Below are positions 45,002 to 53,844 of a DNA stretch of 64,000 nucleotides, piece after piece. Location: assembly GCA_018266775.1 (NCBI GenBank), contig JAFDZS010000021.1:1-64000 (forward strand), written 5' to 3'. Below the pieces are notes generated by a model. The model was not told the origin of the DNA, searched no databases, and saw nothing but the letters and a program-made list of their open reading frames with translations. Origin of the DNA: Bacteroidota bacterium. Its GTDB lineage: Bacteria > Bacteroidota > Bacteroidia > Chitinophagales > Chitinophagaceae. Every line of letters begins with the position of its first letter. Positions within the stretch are counted from its first letter, which is position 1. A program made the position numbers and the translations under genes.

Positions 45002-46798
45002 ATGAGTGTTTTGCTTCAATACATTTTTAAATTGTCACTGAGTCTTGTTGTGGTATACCTGTTTTATCAGTTTGTGCTCAGGCGGCTCACATTCTATCAA
45101 CAGAACCGCTGGTATCTTTTAGGTTATACCGTTTTAAGTTTTGCCATTCCGCTGATCAATATTTCACCGGTATTGCAACAGCACAACTGGTATGGCGCAG
45201 GCGCAGTGAACTGGTTTCCGTCGATATATGATAGCGGTGAAATGATAACTGCAAAAGACAGTCATTCTATTAACTACACATCGTGGTTAGTATGGATTGT
45301 TTTAGTGGGAATAGTATTGATGGCTGCCAGGTTGTTGCTGCAGTTTTTCTCCTTCAGGAAAATGCTGCGTAAAGCAGCGCCGGTTGTTGCAGACGGAATT
45401 AGAATTTACCATATCAATGCATCCATCATTCCATTTTCGTTTGGCAATGCAGTTTTTGTAAACACACAATTGCATTCCGAAAAAGAATTACAGGAAATCA
45501 TCAGCCATGAATTTGTACACGTAAAACAAAAGCACAGCATTGATATTTTATGGGCAGAAATTTTATGCCTGTTGAACTGGTATAATCCCTTTGCATGGCT
45601 GCTGAAAAAAAGCATCCGCCAAAACCTGGAATTCATTGCGGATAGTAATGTACTGGAAAATGGGATGGATAAAAAATCATACCAGTACCTGCTGCTGAAA
45701 GTAATGGGCAGTCACCAGTACAGTATAGCCGCACCATTTAATTTTTCTTCACTTAAACAAAGAATAGCCATGATGAACAAAACAAAAAGTACCAAACGGC
45801 AGTTACTGCGGCTGCTGTTTGTGTTGCCGGCAACAGCAGTGCTGTTGCTGGCCTTCCGCAGTAAATGGGAAACACAGGGAAATTTTTCACATGAAAACAC
45901 TGTGGCCATTGCCGGTATTGTTGTTGATGCAGCAACAATGCAACCATTGGATAATGCATTGATTTTTTGCAAAGAAAAAAACATTGCCGTGGAAACTGAT
46001 AGCAAGGGGTACTATCTGATGCATCTGCCATACGGCAACCAGGAACTGAAGTTTACACTAAAAGTAACCAGGCAGGGTTATCAGCCGTTGCATCAAGCTG
46101 AACACTGGGGGAATTTTTCCAGCGAACAGGTATACCGGAAGTATGGTAACTCGGTGGAATTTTTTGGTTTATCGGCAACCAGCAATGGATTTTCTGTATT
46201 GAATACCGTTAGAGGAGAAGATGACCTGCGTTATGAAGTGGTTGCAGCACATCTTCCGCAGCAGTTTGGGCCGGGCGTATGGATAAACGATGAATCGGCT
46301 GACCGTGATACAACCAAACACAAACGCAGGGTTAACGATAAGGGATATTCGATATTTGTACACCGAAGCCAGGTGATAATTGCTGATAAAGATGGGAAGG
46401 AAGTGAGGCAGATAGCATTGAGTGAATGGAATGAAAACGCGGAAAAGTATGAGCATGAATACGGCGAATTACCGCCACCGCCGCCACCTGCACCGCCTGC
46501 ACCAGCAGCTCCGGCAAGCGGTACACCGCCGCCACCTCCACCGCCACCTGCAGCGCCTGCAGTGGCTCCACCGCCGCCGCCTGTACCTGCACCACCGCCG
46601 CCACCTCCACCACCAAAATTACCTGCCAATGTAAAAAGGCTGAATATCAATGATCACAAAGCCACTGTTTGGCTGATGAACGGAAAAAAAGAAAATTACA
46701 ACCTTGATAACAAGGAAGAAGCCGAACAGTTTGCAAAAAAATATGGTAAACTTTCTATGCCTGCTGCTGAGCCCGGCACAGATGAAGGGGGACAATAG
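45002..46798 (+). CDS. BlaR1-like M56 metallopeptidase sensor with CnaB-like and polyproline region
   Basis: A 598-residue membrane protein. Four hydrophobic segments lie in residues 1-300, and HEFVH (zinc-binding, about 169-173) with a third ligand in NLEFIADSNVLE makes it an M56 peptidase as in BlaR1/MecR1. A carboxypeptidase-like regulatory (CnaB-type) domain at about 303-365 (IAGIVVDAATMQPLDNALIF) replaces the beta-lactam sensor domain. After it, a Pro/Ala-rich tract spans about 490-540 with runs of up to eight prolines. It ends in a small globular part. The signal it senses is unknown. Confidence 0.9.
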   Translation: MSVLLQYIFKLSLSLVVVYLFYQFVLRRLTFYQQNRWYLLGYTVLSFAIPLINISPVLQQHNWYGAGAVNWFPSIYDSGEMITAKDSHSINYTSWLVWIVLVGIVLMAARLLLQFFSFRKMLRKAAPVVADGIRIYHINASIIPFSFGNAVFVNTQLHSEKELQEIISHEFVHVKQKHSIDILWAEILCLLNWYNPFAWLLKKSIRQNLEFIADSNVLENGMDKKSYQYLLLKVMGSHQYSIAAPFNFSSLKQRIAMMNKTKSTKRQLLRLLFVLPATAVLLLAFRSKWETQGNFSHENTVAIAGIVVDAATMQPLDNALIFCKEKNIAVETDSKGYYLMHLPYGNQELKFTLKVTRQGYQPLHQAEHWGNFSSEQVYRKYGNSVEFFGLSATSNGFSVLNTVRGEDDLRYEVVAAHLPQQFGPGVWINDESADRDTTKHKRRVNDKGYSIFVHRSQVIIADKDGKEVRQIALSEWNENAEKYEHEYGELPPPPPPAPPAPAAPASGTPPPPPPPPAAPAVAPPPPPVPAPPPPPPPPKLPANVKRLNINDHKATVWLMNGKKENYNLDNKEEAEQFAKKYGKLSMPAAEPGTDEGGQ

Positions 46799-46812
46799 AT
46801 CATTTAATTATA

Positions 46813-46836
46813 AGATGCCCGGTATTCCGGGCATCT
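46813..46836. terminator. Terminator after the BlaI/M56 operon
   Basis: Perfect 10-bp stem (AGATGCCCGG / CCGGGCATCT), loop TATT, then GTATTTTTAT. It lies between the convergent stops at 46798 and 46843. Confidence 0.85.
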
Positions 46837-46842
46837 GTATTT

Positions 46843-47241
46843 TTATAAATGTAGTGTAAGCTTTACTGATATATTCCGCGATGATGCAACTGTATTGGCA
46901 CCAGGATAATAACCTGGATTCATATTGAATGCCAAAGCGGCTGCCTTCTTTTTATTGTGGTGAGCGCTGATGAAAAATGGAATACTGGCCAAAGCTATTG
47001 GCCCGCCGGCATATACCATCCACACACCATCGTTTTGATGCTTCCCATCCCAGGGGGCACTAAGGTTAATTATTGCACCGCTTACCGCCATTGCCACGCC
47101 TGATCCTAATAGAATCCACCCGGTGAGTTTTTGTGTTTTTCTTTTTTGCAGGTAATCTTGTTTAGTAAGTGTTGCGTTTTGTTGACCCGATGCATGCTGG
47201 CATAACAATATAACAGCAGCAATGAAAAAAATTTTTTTCAT
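46843..47241 (-). CDS. Small exported/membrane protein
   Basis: A 132-residue protein with a signal peptide (MKKIFFIAAVILLCQHASGQ), a KRKTQKLTGWILLGSGVAMAVSGAIIN motif with one membrane segment (about 40-60), a second hydrophobic part (about 73-93), and a basic C-terminal end. Its GWxLLGxGxxxxxxG pattern occurs in many uncharacterised Bacteroidota proteins, from memory. Function is unknown. It converges with the M56 operon. Confidence 0.68.
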   Translation of the reverse strand: MKKIFFIAAVILLCQHASGQQNATLTKQDYLQKRKTQKLTGWILLGSGVAMAVSGAIINLSAPWDGKHQNDGVWMVYAGGPIALASIPFFISAHHNKKKAAALAFNMNPGYYPGANTVASSRNISVKLTLHL

Positions 47242-47338
47242 AAGTGCTTTTTTTGATGATTTTTCAAAACAGGTTAAAACAACGGCAGGGCTGTTGCTGT
47301 AGAAATGTACACTAAATAAATGGTAAATGCAATAAGCG

Positions 47339-49585
47339 TTATTTGTTCGGCCATGTTCCGCTCACTTTACCAATATCACTGGCAATATTATCAATGAAAT
47401 TAAATTGATCTGCCACCGGCTTAAACTCTGATAGCAAAGTTCGGGTATCACTTTTCTCAATACCCAGCTGTAATTCTTTCCGCCTTGCCTGCAACAGGCT
47501 TTGCAGTTTTTGCTGTACAGGGTTTTGATTACCGGAACTGTTATCCGGTAATGTTTCGATAACAGTTCCTTCAATGAGTGCTGCAGCCGACTGCAGCTTT
47601 AATGTGGTATGTTGAATAAGCGGCTCAAAATCTTTAGAGGTTAATTTATCTGCAAACGGTTTTACATAATACGACAGCGTGGCAATGTGGGAAGTAAGCA
47701 TGTGGTTCAGTACAACAAACTGGTGCAGTGCGGTGCTGTTTTTTTGTTTGCTTTTCGGTTCGGCCAGCATACGGCTGAATGCATCCGACAAATTGGCCAG
47801 GGCAACAAATGAATTCTTGCGGCTTACTTTGTATTCGGTATTGGTTGCGGGCAGGCCAATAAATGCACCGGCAATGGTTTTAAAATAAGCAGCATTTGTT
47901 TTTATGGCATCCAGCATATAGTGATTGACCTGTTCATGCTCCCATGCAGGCAACAGTACCAGGTTAGCCAGGAAGGCAATCACTGATCCTATACCAGTAT
48001 CGGTTACACGATCAATGATGAGCGCCCTGAAATTGCCGGTATCCAGCAAGTGAAACAGGAGCAATATATATGGCGTCATAAATATCACACTGATCATGTA
48101 GTTTGTGCGCAATAAACTGTACGTGCCAATCATCAGGATCAGCATGATTACGAACAGCCACTGGTTGTCGTGCACCAGGTACAGTATCAGCATACCAATA
48201 GCAGCGCCGAATAATGTGCCTACCAGCCGTTCATAATTCCTTTTCTTGGTTAAGCTGTAAGCGGGTTTTAAAATTACAATAATGGTAAGCAAAATCCAGT
48301 AGCCATGGCCTAAGGGAAAAAATAGTGAAATGATATATCCTGTTAATGTCGCTATACTGATGCGTAATGCATGCCTGAAATTATTGGATGAAAAACTCAG
48401 GTTATCCCTGAACAGTTTCCAGTCGATGGGTTGGTGTGAAATGAACTGTTCATAATCCAGCGGCCGGGCTTTTTTCTGCACCAGTTCTTTATCATACGCC
48501 GTATATAAATGCAGTGTGTGTATGCGGACAGCAATATCGCCGATGCTGTTTAGAATATAGCGCAGGCTGATAAAACTGTCAACATTAGCAGCAGTGCGGT
48601 GTTCATCGCGGAACTGGTTGAAGTAGGTAGTGGCATCTTCAATATGTGCAGCCAATAAACCTGTTTCTTCACTAATGCGGCCACTCTTTACAGCAATACC
48701 AATTTCGTCCAGTTCATTGGCAAGTTCCTGTATCAACTGGCGGTAACGTTCTAAAATACCGGCATCTTCAAAATGATCATGCAATGCTTTGTAATCGTGG
48801 TAAGAAGTCATGATGCGTTCAAACAGATCCACTGTATCTGTAAAAATCATCAGTAAAGTTCTGCCGGTGGTGGTGGATTCTTTAATTACCTTACGGCTTT
48901 TAAACAACAGTTCACGCACCAGGTTTTGTTCGTTATGCACAGTAACCTGCAGCTCCATCATGCGCTGGTAGGTTTTATCATAGTCCACATCTTTCTCATA
49001 AAACATCGCCCTTACCCGCAGGTAATCTGCGGTGGCAATGATACAATCGCCCAAAGCCTGTTGCGCCAGTTTATAGGGACGAAAACTGTACAGCAATAAA
49101 CTCAGCAGCATATACCATATTGCCCCTGCACCAATATAACCGGCATGTATCAGCAAATCCCACCCGGTATACCGGTTTGTCATGTTCAGTACAATCATTA
49201 ATAAAGCAGATACGCCAACAGAATTGGCACGGCTGCCAAACACACCAATCATCGAAAATATAAAACATGATACCAGCAACAATGTGCCCAGTATCCAAGG
49301 ATATGGAGCGGCCATCGCGGTGAATAAAGCCATGAAAGTATTGATGATGGTACAGGCAATCATTCCGTTTTTGCGGTGGTGAATAGGACCGGGCGTATCG
49401 GTGATGCTTACGCTCATCGCACCTAACGAAACCACTATGCCAACAGGCAATAAGTTAAAATGATTGAGTATGATGGCAGGCAATACAATTCCTGCAGTGA
49501 TTCTTACACCATCGCTGAGGTAATGGCTGCTGATAAAACTTTTATATTGTTTGATGTAGTCCAATGAGCAGGATCGGTTTTGCAT
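47339..49585 (-). CDS. FUSC-family inner-membrane protein (YccS/YhfK type)
   Basis: A 748-residue protein with two blocks of six membrane helices (about 20-195 and 390-535) separated by a helical soluble region, the FUSC/YccS arrangement. Features include LSDGVRITAGIVLPA, FRHALRISIATLTGYIISLFFPLGHGYWILLTIIVILKPAYS and RLVGTLFGAAIGMLIL. FUSC proteins include aromatic-acid exporters, but the YccS branch is uncharacterised. The start is the ATG at 49585, beginning with the family start MQNRSCSLDYIKQYK; the frame to 49669 adds a Cys/His-containing stretch. Confidence 0.9.
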   Translation of the reverse strand: MQNRSCSLDYIKQYKSFISSHYLSDGVRITAGIVLPAIILNHFNLLPVGIVVSLGAMSVSITDTPGPIHHRKNGMIACTIINTFMALFTAMAAPYPWILGTLLLVSCFIFSMIGVFGSRANSVGVSALLMIVLNMTNRYTGWDLLIHAGYIGAGAIWYMLLSLLLYSFRPYKLAQQALGDCIIATADYLRVRAMFYEKDVDYDKTYQRMMELQVTVHNEQNLVRELLFKSRKVIKESTTTGRTLLMIFTDTVDLFERIMTSYHDYKALHDHFEDAGILERYRQLIQELANELDEIGIAVKSGRISEETGLLAAHIEDATTYFNQFRDEHRTAANVDSFISLRYILNSIGDIAVRIHTLHLYTAYDKELVQKKARPLDYEQFISHQPIDWKLFRDNLSFSSNNFRHALRISIATLTGYIISLFFPLGHGYWILLTIIVILKPAYSLTKKRNYERLVGTLFGAAIGMLILYLVHDNQWLFVIMLILMIGTYSLLRTNYMISVIFMTPYILLLFHLLDTGNFRALIIDRVTDTGIGSVIAFLANLVLLPAWEHEQVNHYMLDAIKTNAAYFKTIAGAFIGLPATNTEYKVSRKNSFVALANLSDAFSRMLAEPKSKQKNSTALHQFVVLNHMLTSHIATLSYYVKPFADKLTSKDFEPLIQHTTLKLQSAAALIEGTVIETLPDNSSGNQNPVQQKLQSLLQARRKELQLGIEKSDTRTLLSEFKPVADQFNFIDNIASDIGKVSGTWPNK

Positions 49586-49698
49586 GGTAAAGATACTTGT
49601 TTCATAAAAAAGTTGAACCGGGGATGAATGACAACAGGTAGAAATAATTACCAGGAATGCAATGGGCATTGATTATATTAGTAGAGAAAAGCAGCGCA

Positions 49699-50325
49699 AT
49701 GAAAAAGTTTTCACCCGTTTTGTTTTGTATGATACTATTGTTGACTGCAGTGCAGGCCAGCCCACTTTTTAAATCGACAGGCCAGTGCAAAATTGTGGAT
49801 GATCGATATATACTGCAGGATACGGGTTGGGTCACCAGTCTGAATGCATTCCGAAAAGCAGTAGTCAGTGGGAACAAGGCAGCAGTAAAGAAGTATTTTG
49901 AATTCCCGGTAAAAAACTTCGGCAATGAAATCTGGAAATTGGTATTGACAGAAAAGGAAATAGAAGCGAAGCACCTGTACGGCGGCACGATCATTCCGTT
50001 TTCAGAAACCGACTTCGATCAGTATTGTACCAAATTATTCCCCGATGCATTCAATAAAAGTATGCAGTTGATCAACACCAGTGTATTGAAAAGGAAAAAT
50101 GAAACGGCATCGCCTTTACTGAAACAATCTGAAAAAGTTACTTATAAAATGTACGTGAGTTATGATGATGAAACCAAAACCATCACGCTGAATCTTGGGT
50201 ATAAAACAAAAGGCTGCAATCCTGCAGACAAAGCAATTGAAGTAGGTGAGAATAATGTGCTGTATTATTTTTCAGTAAAGGAAAATGGCAGTATTATTTT
50301 TAAAGAGGTCAGGCTGGCCGGATAA
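49699..50325 (+). CDS. Secreted hypothetical protein
   Basis: A 208-residue exported protein. A signal peptide (MKKFSPVLFCMILLLTAVQA) is followed by a mature domain with LNAFRKAVVSGNKAAVKKYFEFPV, which resembles the N-terminal helical motif of NTF2-like folds, and EKVTYKMYVSYDDETKTITLNL. No named family is clear. The ATG at 49699 begins the signal. It converges on the anti-sigma gene, with stops 15 bases apart. Confidence 0.7.
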   Translation: MKKFSPVLFCMILLLTAVQASPLFKSTGQCKIVDDRYILQDTGWVTSLNAFRKAVVSGNKAAVKKYFEFPVKNFGNEIWKLVLTEKEIEAKHLYGGTIIPFSETDFDQYCTKLFPDAFNKSMQLINTSVLKRKNETASPLLKQSEKVTYKMYVSYDDETKTITLNLGYKTKGCNPADKAIEVGENNVLYYFSVKENGSIIFKEVRLAG

Positions 50326-50339
50326 TATCAGCGCATGCA

Positions 50340-51113
50340 TCAAATTCTTCCGTAAAGGAAAGTGTGGCTTTGTGTGGGGGTGACGTTGTTACCAATATCT
50401 TCCAGCGTAACGGTAAAAGCCGTAGCGCCATTGGGTACATTTTCCAGTTCAACAAAATGGTCGCGGATTTCATCATGCACCATGCCCACATTCACCATTT
50501 TATTATTTACAGTAGCCCACAATTGGTATTTTTTATCAGCAGGAGAGGGAATGAGGTGATGAATCATAATGTATGCCTTGCCTGTCTTTTTATCCCACCA
50601 CATGGTGCAGCGGCATAAAGTGTAAGGAGCTACACCATACATGGCAACTGGTGTAATAGCGGTGTCTCTAAGCACAGCATAATCCTTGCCGGGTAATGAA
50701 ACAGCCGGTGGTGTTTTTGCCGCTTCTTCCAATTGTGCCTGTTGCTGTTTGTTTTTTTGATACAGGTTCAGGTTGAATACACTGCTTACTACCAGTAAAA
50801 CCACTGCTGCCGCAGCAACGGCACGCAACCAAAATACACGGCTGCCGGAAGATGCCGGTACCGCTTTTAGTGGTACAACAGGCGTTTCCAGGTTTTCCAG
50901 CGACTGTAAAATTTTCTGATCCAGCGCTTCGCCGGTAACACAGGCTGCAGCCATGGCATGCTGTTCAAATTCTTTTTCAAATGCAATGATGGCTTCATGT
51001 ACCTGTGGGTGTTGTGCACGCATGGTTTCCACTTCGGCTTTTTCTTCCGGTGTGCAAACCCCCATTACGTAGGCTTCAATAATACCCGATGCTATGTATT
51101 CATCAAAGTTCAT
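50340..51113 (-). CDS. RskA-like anti-sigma factor
   Basis: A 257-residue membrane protein, the partner of the ECF sigma factor next to it. Residues 1-80 hold a zinc-less anti-sigma-like domain (EYIASGIIEAYVMGVCTPEE), a single transmembrane segment lies at about 94-113, and the C-terminal part has the RskA signature: CTMWWDKKTGKAYIMIHHLIPSPADKKYQLWATVNNKMVNVG. Its ATG overlaps the sigma stop by one base (TAATG). Release of sigma after a signal is expected from the family; the signal is unknown. Confidence 0.92.
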   Translation of the reverse strand: MNFDEYIASGIIEAYVMGVCTPEEKAEVETMRAQHPQVHEAIIAFEKEFEQHAMAAACVTGEALDQKILQSLENLETPVVPLKAVPASSGSRVFWLRAVAAAAVVLLVVSSVFNLNLYQKNKQQQAQLEEAAKTPPAVSLPGKDYAVLRDTAITPVAMYGVAPYTLCRCTMWWDKKTGKAYIMIHHLIPSPADKKYQLWATVNNKMVNVGMVHDEIRDHFVELENVPNGATAFTVTLEDIGNNVTPTQSHTFLYGRI

Positions 51114-51658
51114 TATACAAATTGTTTGCGCAGTTCTATGAGCGCATTGCGTAATCTTGTTTTTACTGTTCCAACAGGAATGTTGAGCTCTTTGGCGATC
51201 TCTTCGTGTGTGTAACCGTTAAAATACGCCAGTTCCACCACATTTTTATAATCTTCCCGCAACAGGTGTACCTGTTTTCTCAACCCAATCTGGTTGATGT
51301 TAACCGTACTGCTGTCCTTCCCGTCCACATAAGTAACGTAATTATCGATGGAATCGTTTTGTTGCTGCTTTTTAAAAGCTTTGCTGCGGGTGGTATTGAT
51401 GGCGCAGTTACGGGTTACATTGAACAGCCAGGTAAACAGGCGGCCTTTGCCGGCATCGTACTTGCTGATGTTTTTCCAGGCGGTAACAAAAGCTTCCTGC
51501 AATACATCTGCCGCAGTTTCTTTATCCGTTATAATTTGCTGCACCACAGTGAATAAAGCCCCTTTATAATGATGATACAGGTACTGGAATGCTTCGTTAT
51601 CGTGCATTTGCAATGCCGTAACCAATTCCGTTTCTGTATATGTTTTTGGCGCAGTCAC
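51113..51658 (-). CDS. RNA polymerase ECF-type sigma factor (SigK-like)
   Basis: A 181-residue sigma-70 family protein with regions 2 and 4. Region 2 is YHHYKGALFTVVQQIITDKETAADVLQEAFVTAWKNI...LFTWLFNVTRNCAIN, and region 4 is ELAYFNGYTHEEIAKELNIPVGTVKTRLRNALIELRK. It starts at the ATG at 51658 and is co-transcribed with its anti-sigma factor. The pairing with RskA suggests a SigK/SigL-like group. Self-activation is usual for this type, but no clear cognate promoter was recognised upstream. Confidence 0.94.
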   Translation of the reverse strand: MTAPKTYTETELVTALQMHDNEAFQYLYHHYKGALFTVVQQIITDKETAADVLQEAFVTAWKNISKYDAGKGRLFTWLFNVTRNCAINTTRSKAFKKQQQNDSIDNYVTYVDGKDSSTVNINQIGLRKQVHLLREDYKNVVELAYFNGYTHEEIAKELNIPVGTVKTRLRNALIELRKQFV

Positions 51659-51864
51659 TAAATGAAAATGGGTGTAAAAATAAAGGGATTAGCGGGGATA
51701 AAAAAATGTGGGCAGCATTAAAAAGGGATTACTGCAAACTGTCAGCCGGCTGGCAGTATATTTTGTAGCTGCAGTCAACAAATTAATCCAACTCAGTCCT
51801 GGCGATTAGCATATAAACACACTGTCAGCTGATATTTAATGCACACATTAAATAGTAATACGGA

Positions 51865-52215
51865 TTACTCCACAAAATGCCAGCATACACCGGCAATATC
51901 AATAATATTTACTTCTTTGCCATAAGGCTGTTGTTGTGGCGGGGAAATGCGGATGCCAAACAGTTCCGGAATTTTTTTCTCTGTAATGGCTTTATAAAAT
52001 GCAGCCACATCATCAACTTTTACGCTGAGCATAAAGTTTTCTGCAAAAGCTTTGTTGTCAAACCGCTGCAGGATGAATACGCAGCCATCTTTTTCAAAGC
52101 CCACATAGTCTCCGGCATCCCAGCGAATGGTAAAACCAATGGCCAGGAATAATTGTTTTGACGCTTCAAAATTACTTCCCGAAGGAACAAATGGTTCTAA
52201 AGACAGGAATTGCAT
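51865..52215 (-). CDS. VOC-superfamily (glyoxalase/bleomycin resistance-like) protein
   Basis: A 116-residue single-domain protein with the beta-alpha-beta-beta-beta halves of the vicinal oxygen chelate fold: FEASKQLFLAIGFTIRWDAGDYVGFEKDGCVFILQRF, then a mirror half ending VNIIDIAGVCWHFVE. It lacks some usual metal ligands, so a catalytic role is uncertain and a binding or antibiotic-resistance-like role is possible. It stands alone. Confidence 0.82.
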   Translation of the reverse strand: MQFLSLEPFVPSGSNFEASKQLFLAIGFTIRWDAGDYVGFEKDGCVFILQRFDNKAFAENFMLSVKVDDVAAFYKAITEKKIPELFGIRISPPQQQPYGKEVNIIDIAGVCWHFVE

Positions 52216-52228
52216 GGTGATGATTTTG

Positions 52229-52261
52229 AAACAACAGGCCGCAAGAAGCGGCCTGTTGTTT
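52229..52261. terminator. Terminator after the E2 gene
   Basis: Perfect 14-bp stem AAACAACAGGCCGC / GCGGCCTGTTGTTT with loop AAGAA, 55 bases past the minus-strand stop at 52316. It is also 13 bases upstream of the start of the VOC gene. Confidence 0.82.
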
Positions 52262-52315
52262 ATGCGTGATGCAAAATTTATCAGGATGCGTCAGGCCGCT
52301 GCAGCAGCCCAACGT

Positions 52316-53668
52316 TTAGATACTGCGGTGCACATCAAAATGCTCCAGCTCTTTGCTTACTGCATTCAGGAATGTGCTGCCTAATGCACCGTCTATAATG
52401 CGGTGATCGTAACTTAATGAAATATACATCATGTGGCGGATGGCAATACTGTCGCCCTGCGGCGTTTCAATCACCATTGGCCTTTTCTTAATAGCGCCAA
52501 CAGCCATAATGGCCACCTGTGGTTGATTGATAATGGGCGTGCCCATGATACTGCCGAATGTGCCCACATTGGTTAATGTGAAAGTGCCACCATTGGTATC
52601 ATCGGGCTTTAATTTATTGGTACGGGCTGCATTGGCCAAATGATTCACCTGTTTGGTGAGGCCTACCAGATTCAACTGGTCGGCATTTTTAATAACCGGT
52701 ACAATTAAATTGCCTGTAGGTAAAGCGGTAGCCATACCAATATGCAGGTCTTTTTTAATCACAATCCTGTCGCCGTCCACACTGCTGCTGAGCATGGGAT
52801 ATTTCTTAATGCACTTTACAATGGCTTCAATAAACAATGGAGTGAATGTGATTTTTTCGCCCTCACGTTTTTCAAAATCTTTCTTGATTTTTTCCCGCCA
52901 TAATACCAGGTTGGTAACATCGCATTCTGCAAAACTGGTTACATGGGCACTGGTGTGTTTACTGTCCACCATGTGTTTGGCAATCAGTTTACGCATGCGG
53001 TCCATTTCAATAACCTCAACATTGCCGGTAAAAATGGTTGGGGCGGGCATGGATGCAGGTTCTGAGGGCGCAGGCATTGGCACTGTAGAAGGAACTACTT
53101 TTACTTCAGGTGCAGTTGTCACCACAGGAGAAGGAGCAGCAACCCGGCCGCCGGATTTAGCGGCAACATAAGCCAATATATCTTTTTTACTAACACGGCC
53201 TTCCTGCCCGGTACCGGGAATGGTTTCCAGTTCAGCCATGCTGATGCCTTCCTGTTGTGCAATATTTAATACTAATGGGGAATAAAATTTTATTCCGGTT
53301 GATTGTCCGTTTGCACCGGCAGCAGGCATTTTTGCCGGCTGATAAGGAATTTCTTCCACTACTTTTGCTTCTTCATAAGCCGCAGGAGCGGGTGCCGGCG
53401 CAGCATTGCCTGATACCGCTGCATTAGCGCCCACACGTATAGTGGCAATTACAGCACCTATCGGCACTACATCATTCTCATTATATAAAATGGTTTCTAT
53501 CACACCTTCTGCGGTGGAAGGCACTTCGCTGTCTACCTTATCGGTGGCAATATCTAAAACAGTTTCATCCTGTTTAACGGCGTCGCCTGGTTTTTTATGC
53601 CACTTTAAAATGGTGGCTTCCATAATGCTTTCGCCGAGTTTTGGCATAACTAAATCTACTACACTCAT
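52316..53668 (-). CDS. 2-oxo acid dehydrogenase complex E2 (dihydrolipoyl acyltransferase)
   Basis: A 450-residue acyltransferase core. The lipoyl domain (about 1-80) has ATDKVDSEVPS with the lipoylated Lys in TDK. The E3-binding domain is at about 130-170 (YSPLVLNIAQQEGISMAELETIPGTGQEGRVSKKDIL). A catalytic domain from about 210 ends with SYDHRIIDGA. Between them are Ala/Pro-rich linkers. It may serve a pyruvate, 2-oxoglutarate or branched-chain complex. E1 and E3 genes are absent from the window. Confidence 0.94.
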   Translation of the reverse strand: MSVVDLVMPKLGESIMEATILKWHKKPGDAVKQDETVLDIATDKVDSEVPSTAEGVIETILYNENDVVPIGAVIATIRVGANAAVSGNAAPAPAPAAYEEAKVVEEIPYQPAKMPAAGANGQSTGIKFYSPLVLNIAQQEGISMAELETIPGTGQEGRVSKKDILAYVAAKSGGRVAAPSPVVTTAPEVKVVPSTVPMPAPSEPASMPAPTIFTGNVEVIEMDRMRKLIAKHMVDSKHTSAHVTSFAECDVTNLVLWREKIKKDFEKREGEKITFTPLFIEAIVKCIKKYPMLSSSVDGDRIVIKKDLHIGMATALPTGNLIVPVIKNADQLNLVGLTKQVNHLANAARTNKLKPDDTNGGTFTLTNVGTFGSIMGTPIINQPQVAIMAVGAIKKRPMVIETPQGDSIAIRHMMYISLSYDHRIIDGALGSTFLNAVSKELEHFDVHRSI

Positions 53669-53744
53669 AAAATGGTTTAAGTGTTAACACAATCGTTGAT
53701 CTGGCAGGGCAAATGTAAGGAAAAATGGCAATTTAGGGGAGATG

Positions 53745-53842
53745 GTTGATGGTTGTAGGTTAAAGGTTGATGGTTAGTTAATTGGTTAATTAGTTAATTA
53801 GATTTAGTATTGACCATTCACCATTGACGACTACCCATTCCC
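53745..53842. repeat. Low-complexity repeat upstream of the E2 gene
   Basis: GGTTGATGGTTGTAGG- and TTAGTTAATTGGTTAATTAG-like short units precede an inverse-looking ACCATTCACCATTGAC stretch. It fills the 176-base gap between the E2 start and the CinA stop. No frame is visible. From memory, GGTTGATGG/ACCATTCACC arrangements are common in Bacteroidota intergenic DNA. Confidence 0.6.
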
Positions 53843-53844
53843 CT

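Noticed and set aside
46231..46650. Gly-rich frame antisense to the M56 gene
   Set aside because: It is the complement of the polyproline codons.
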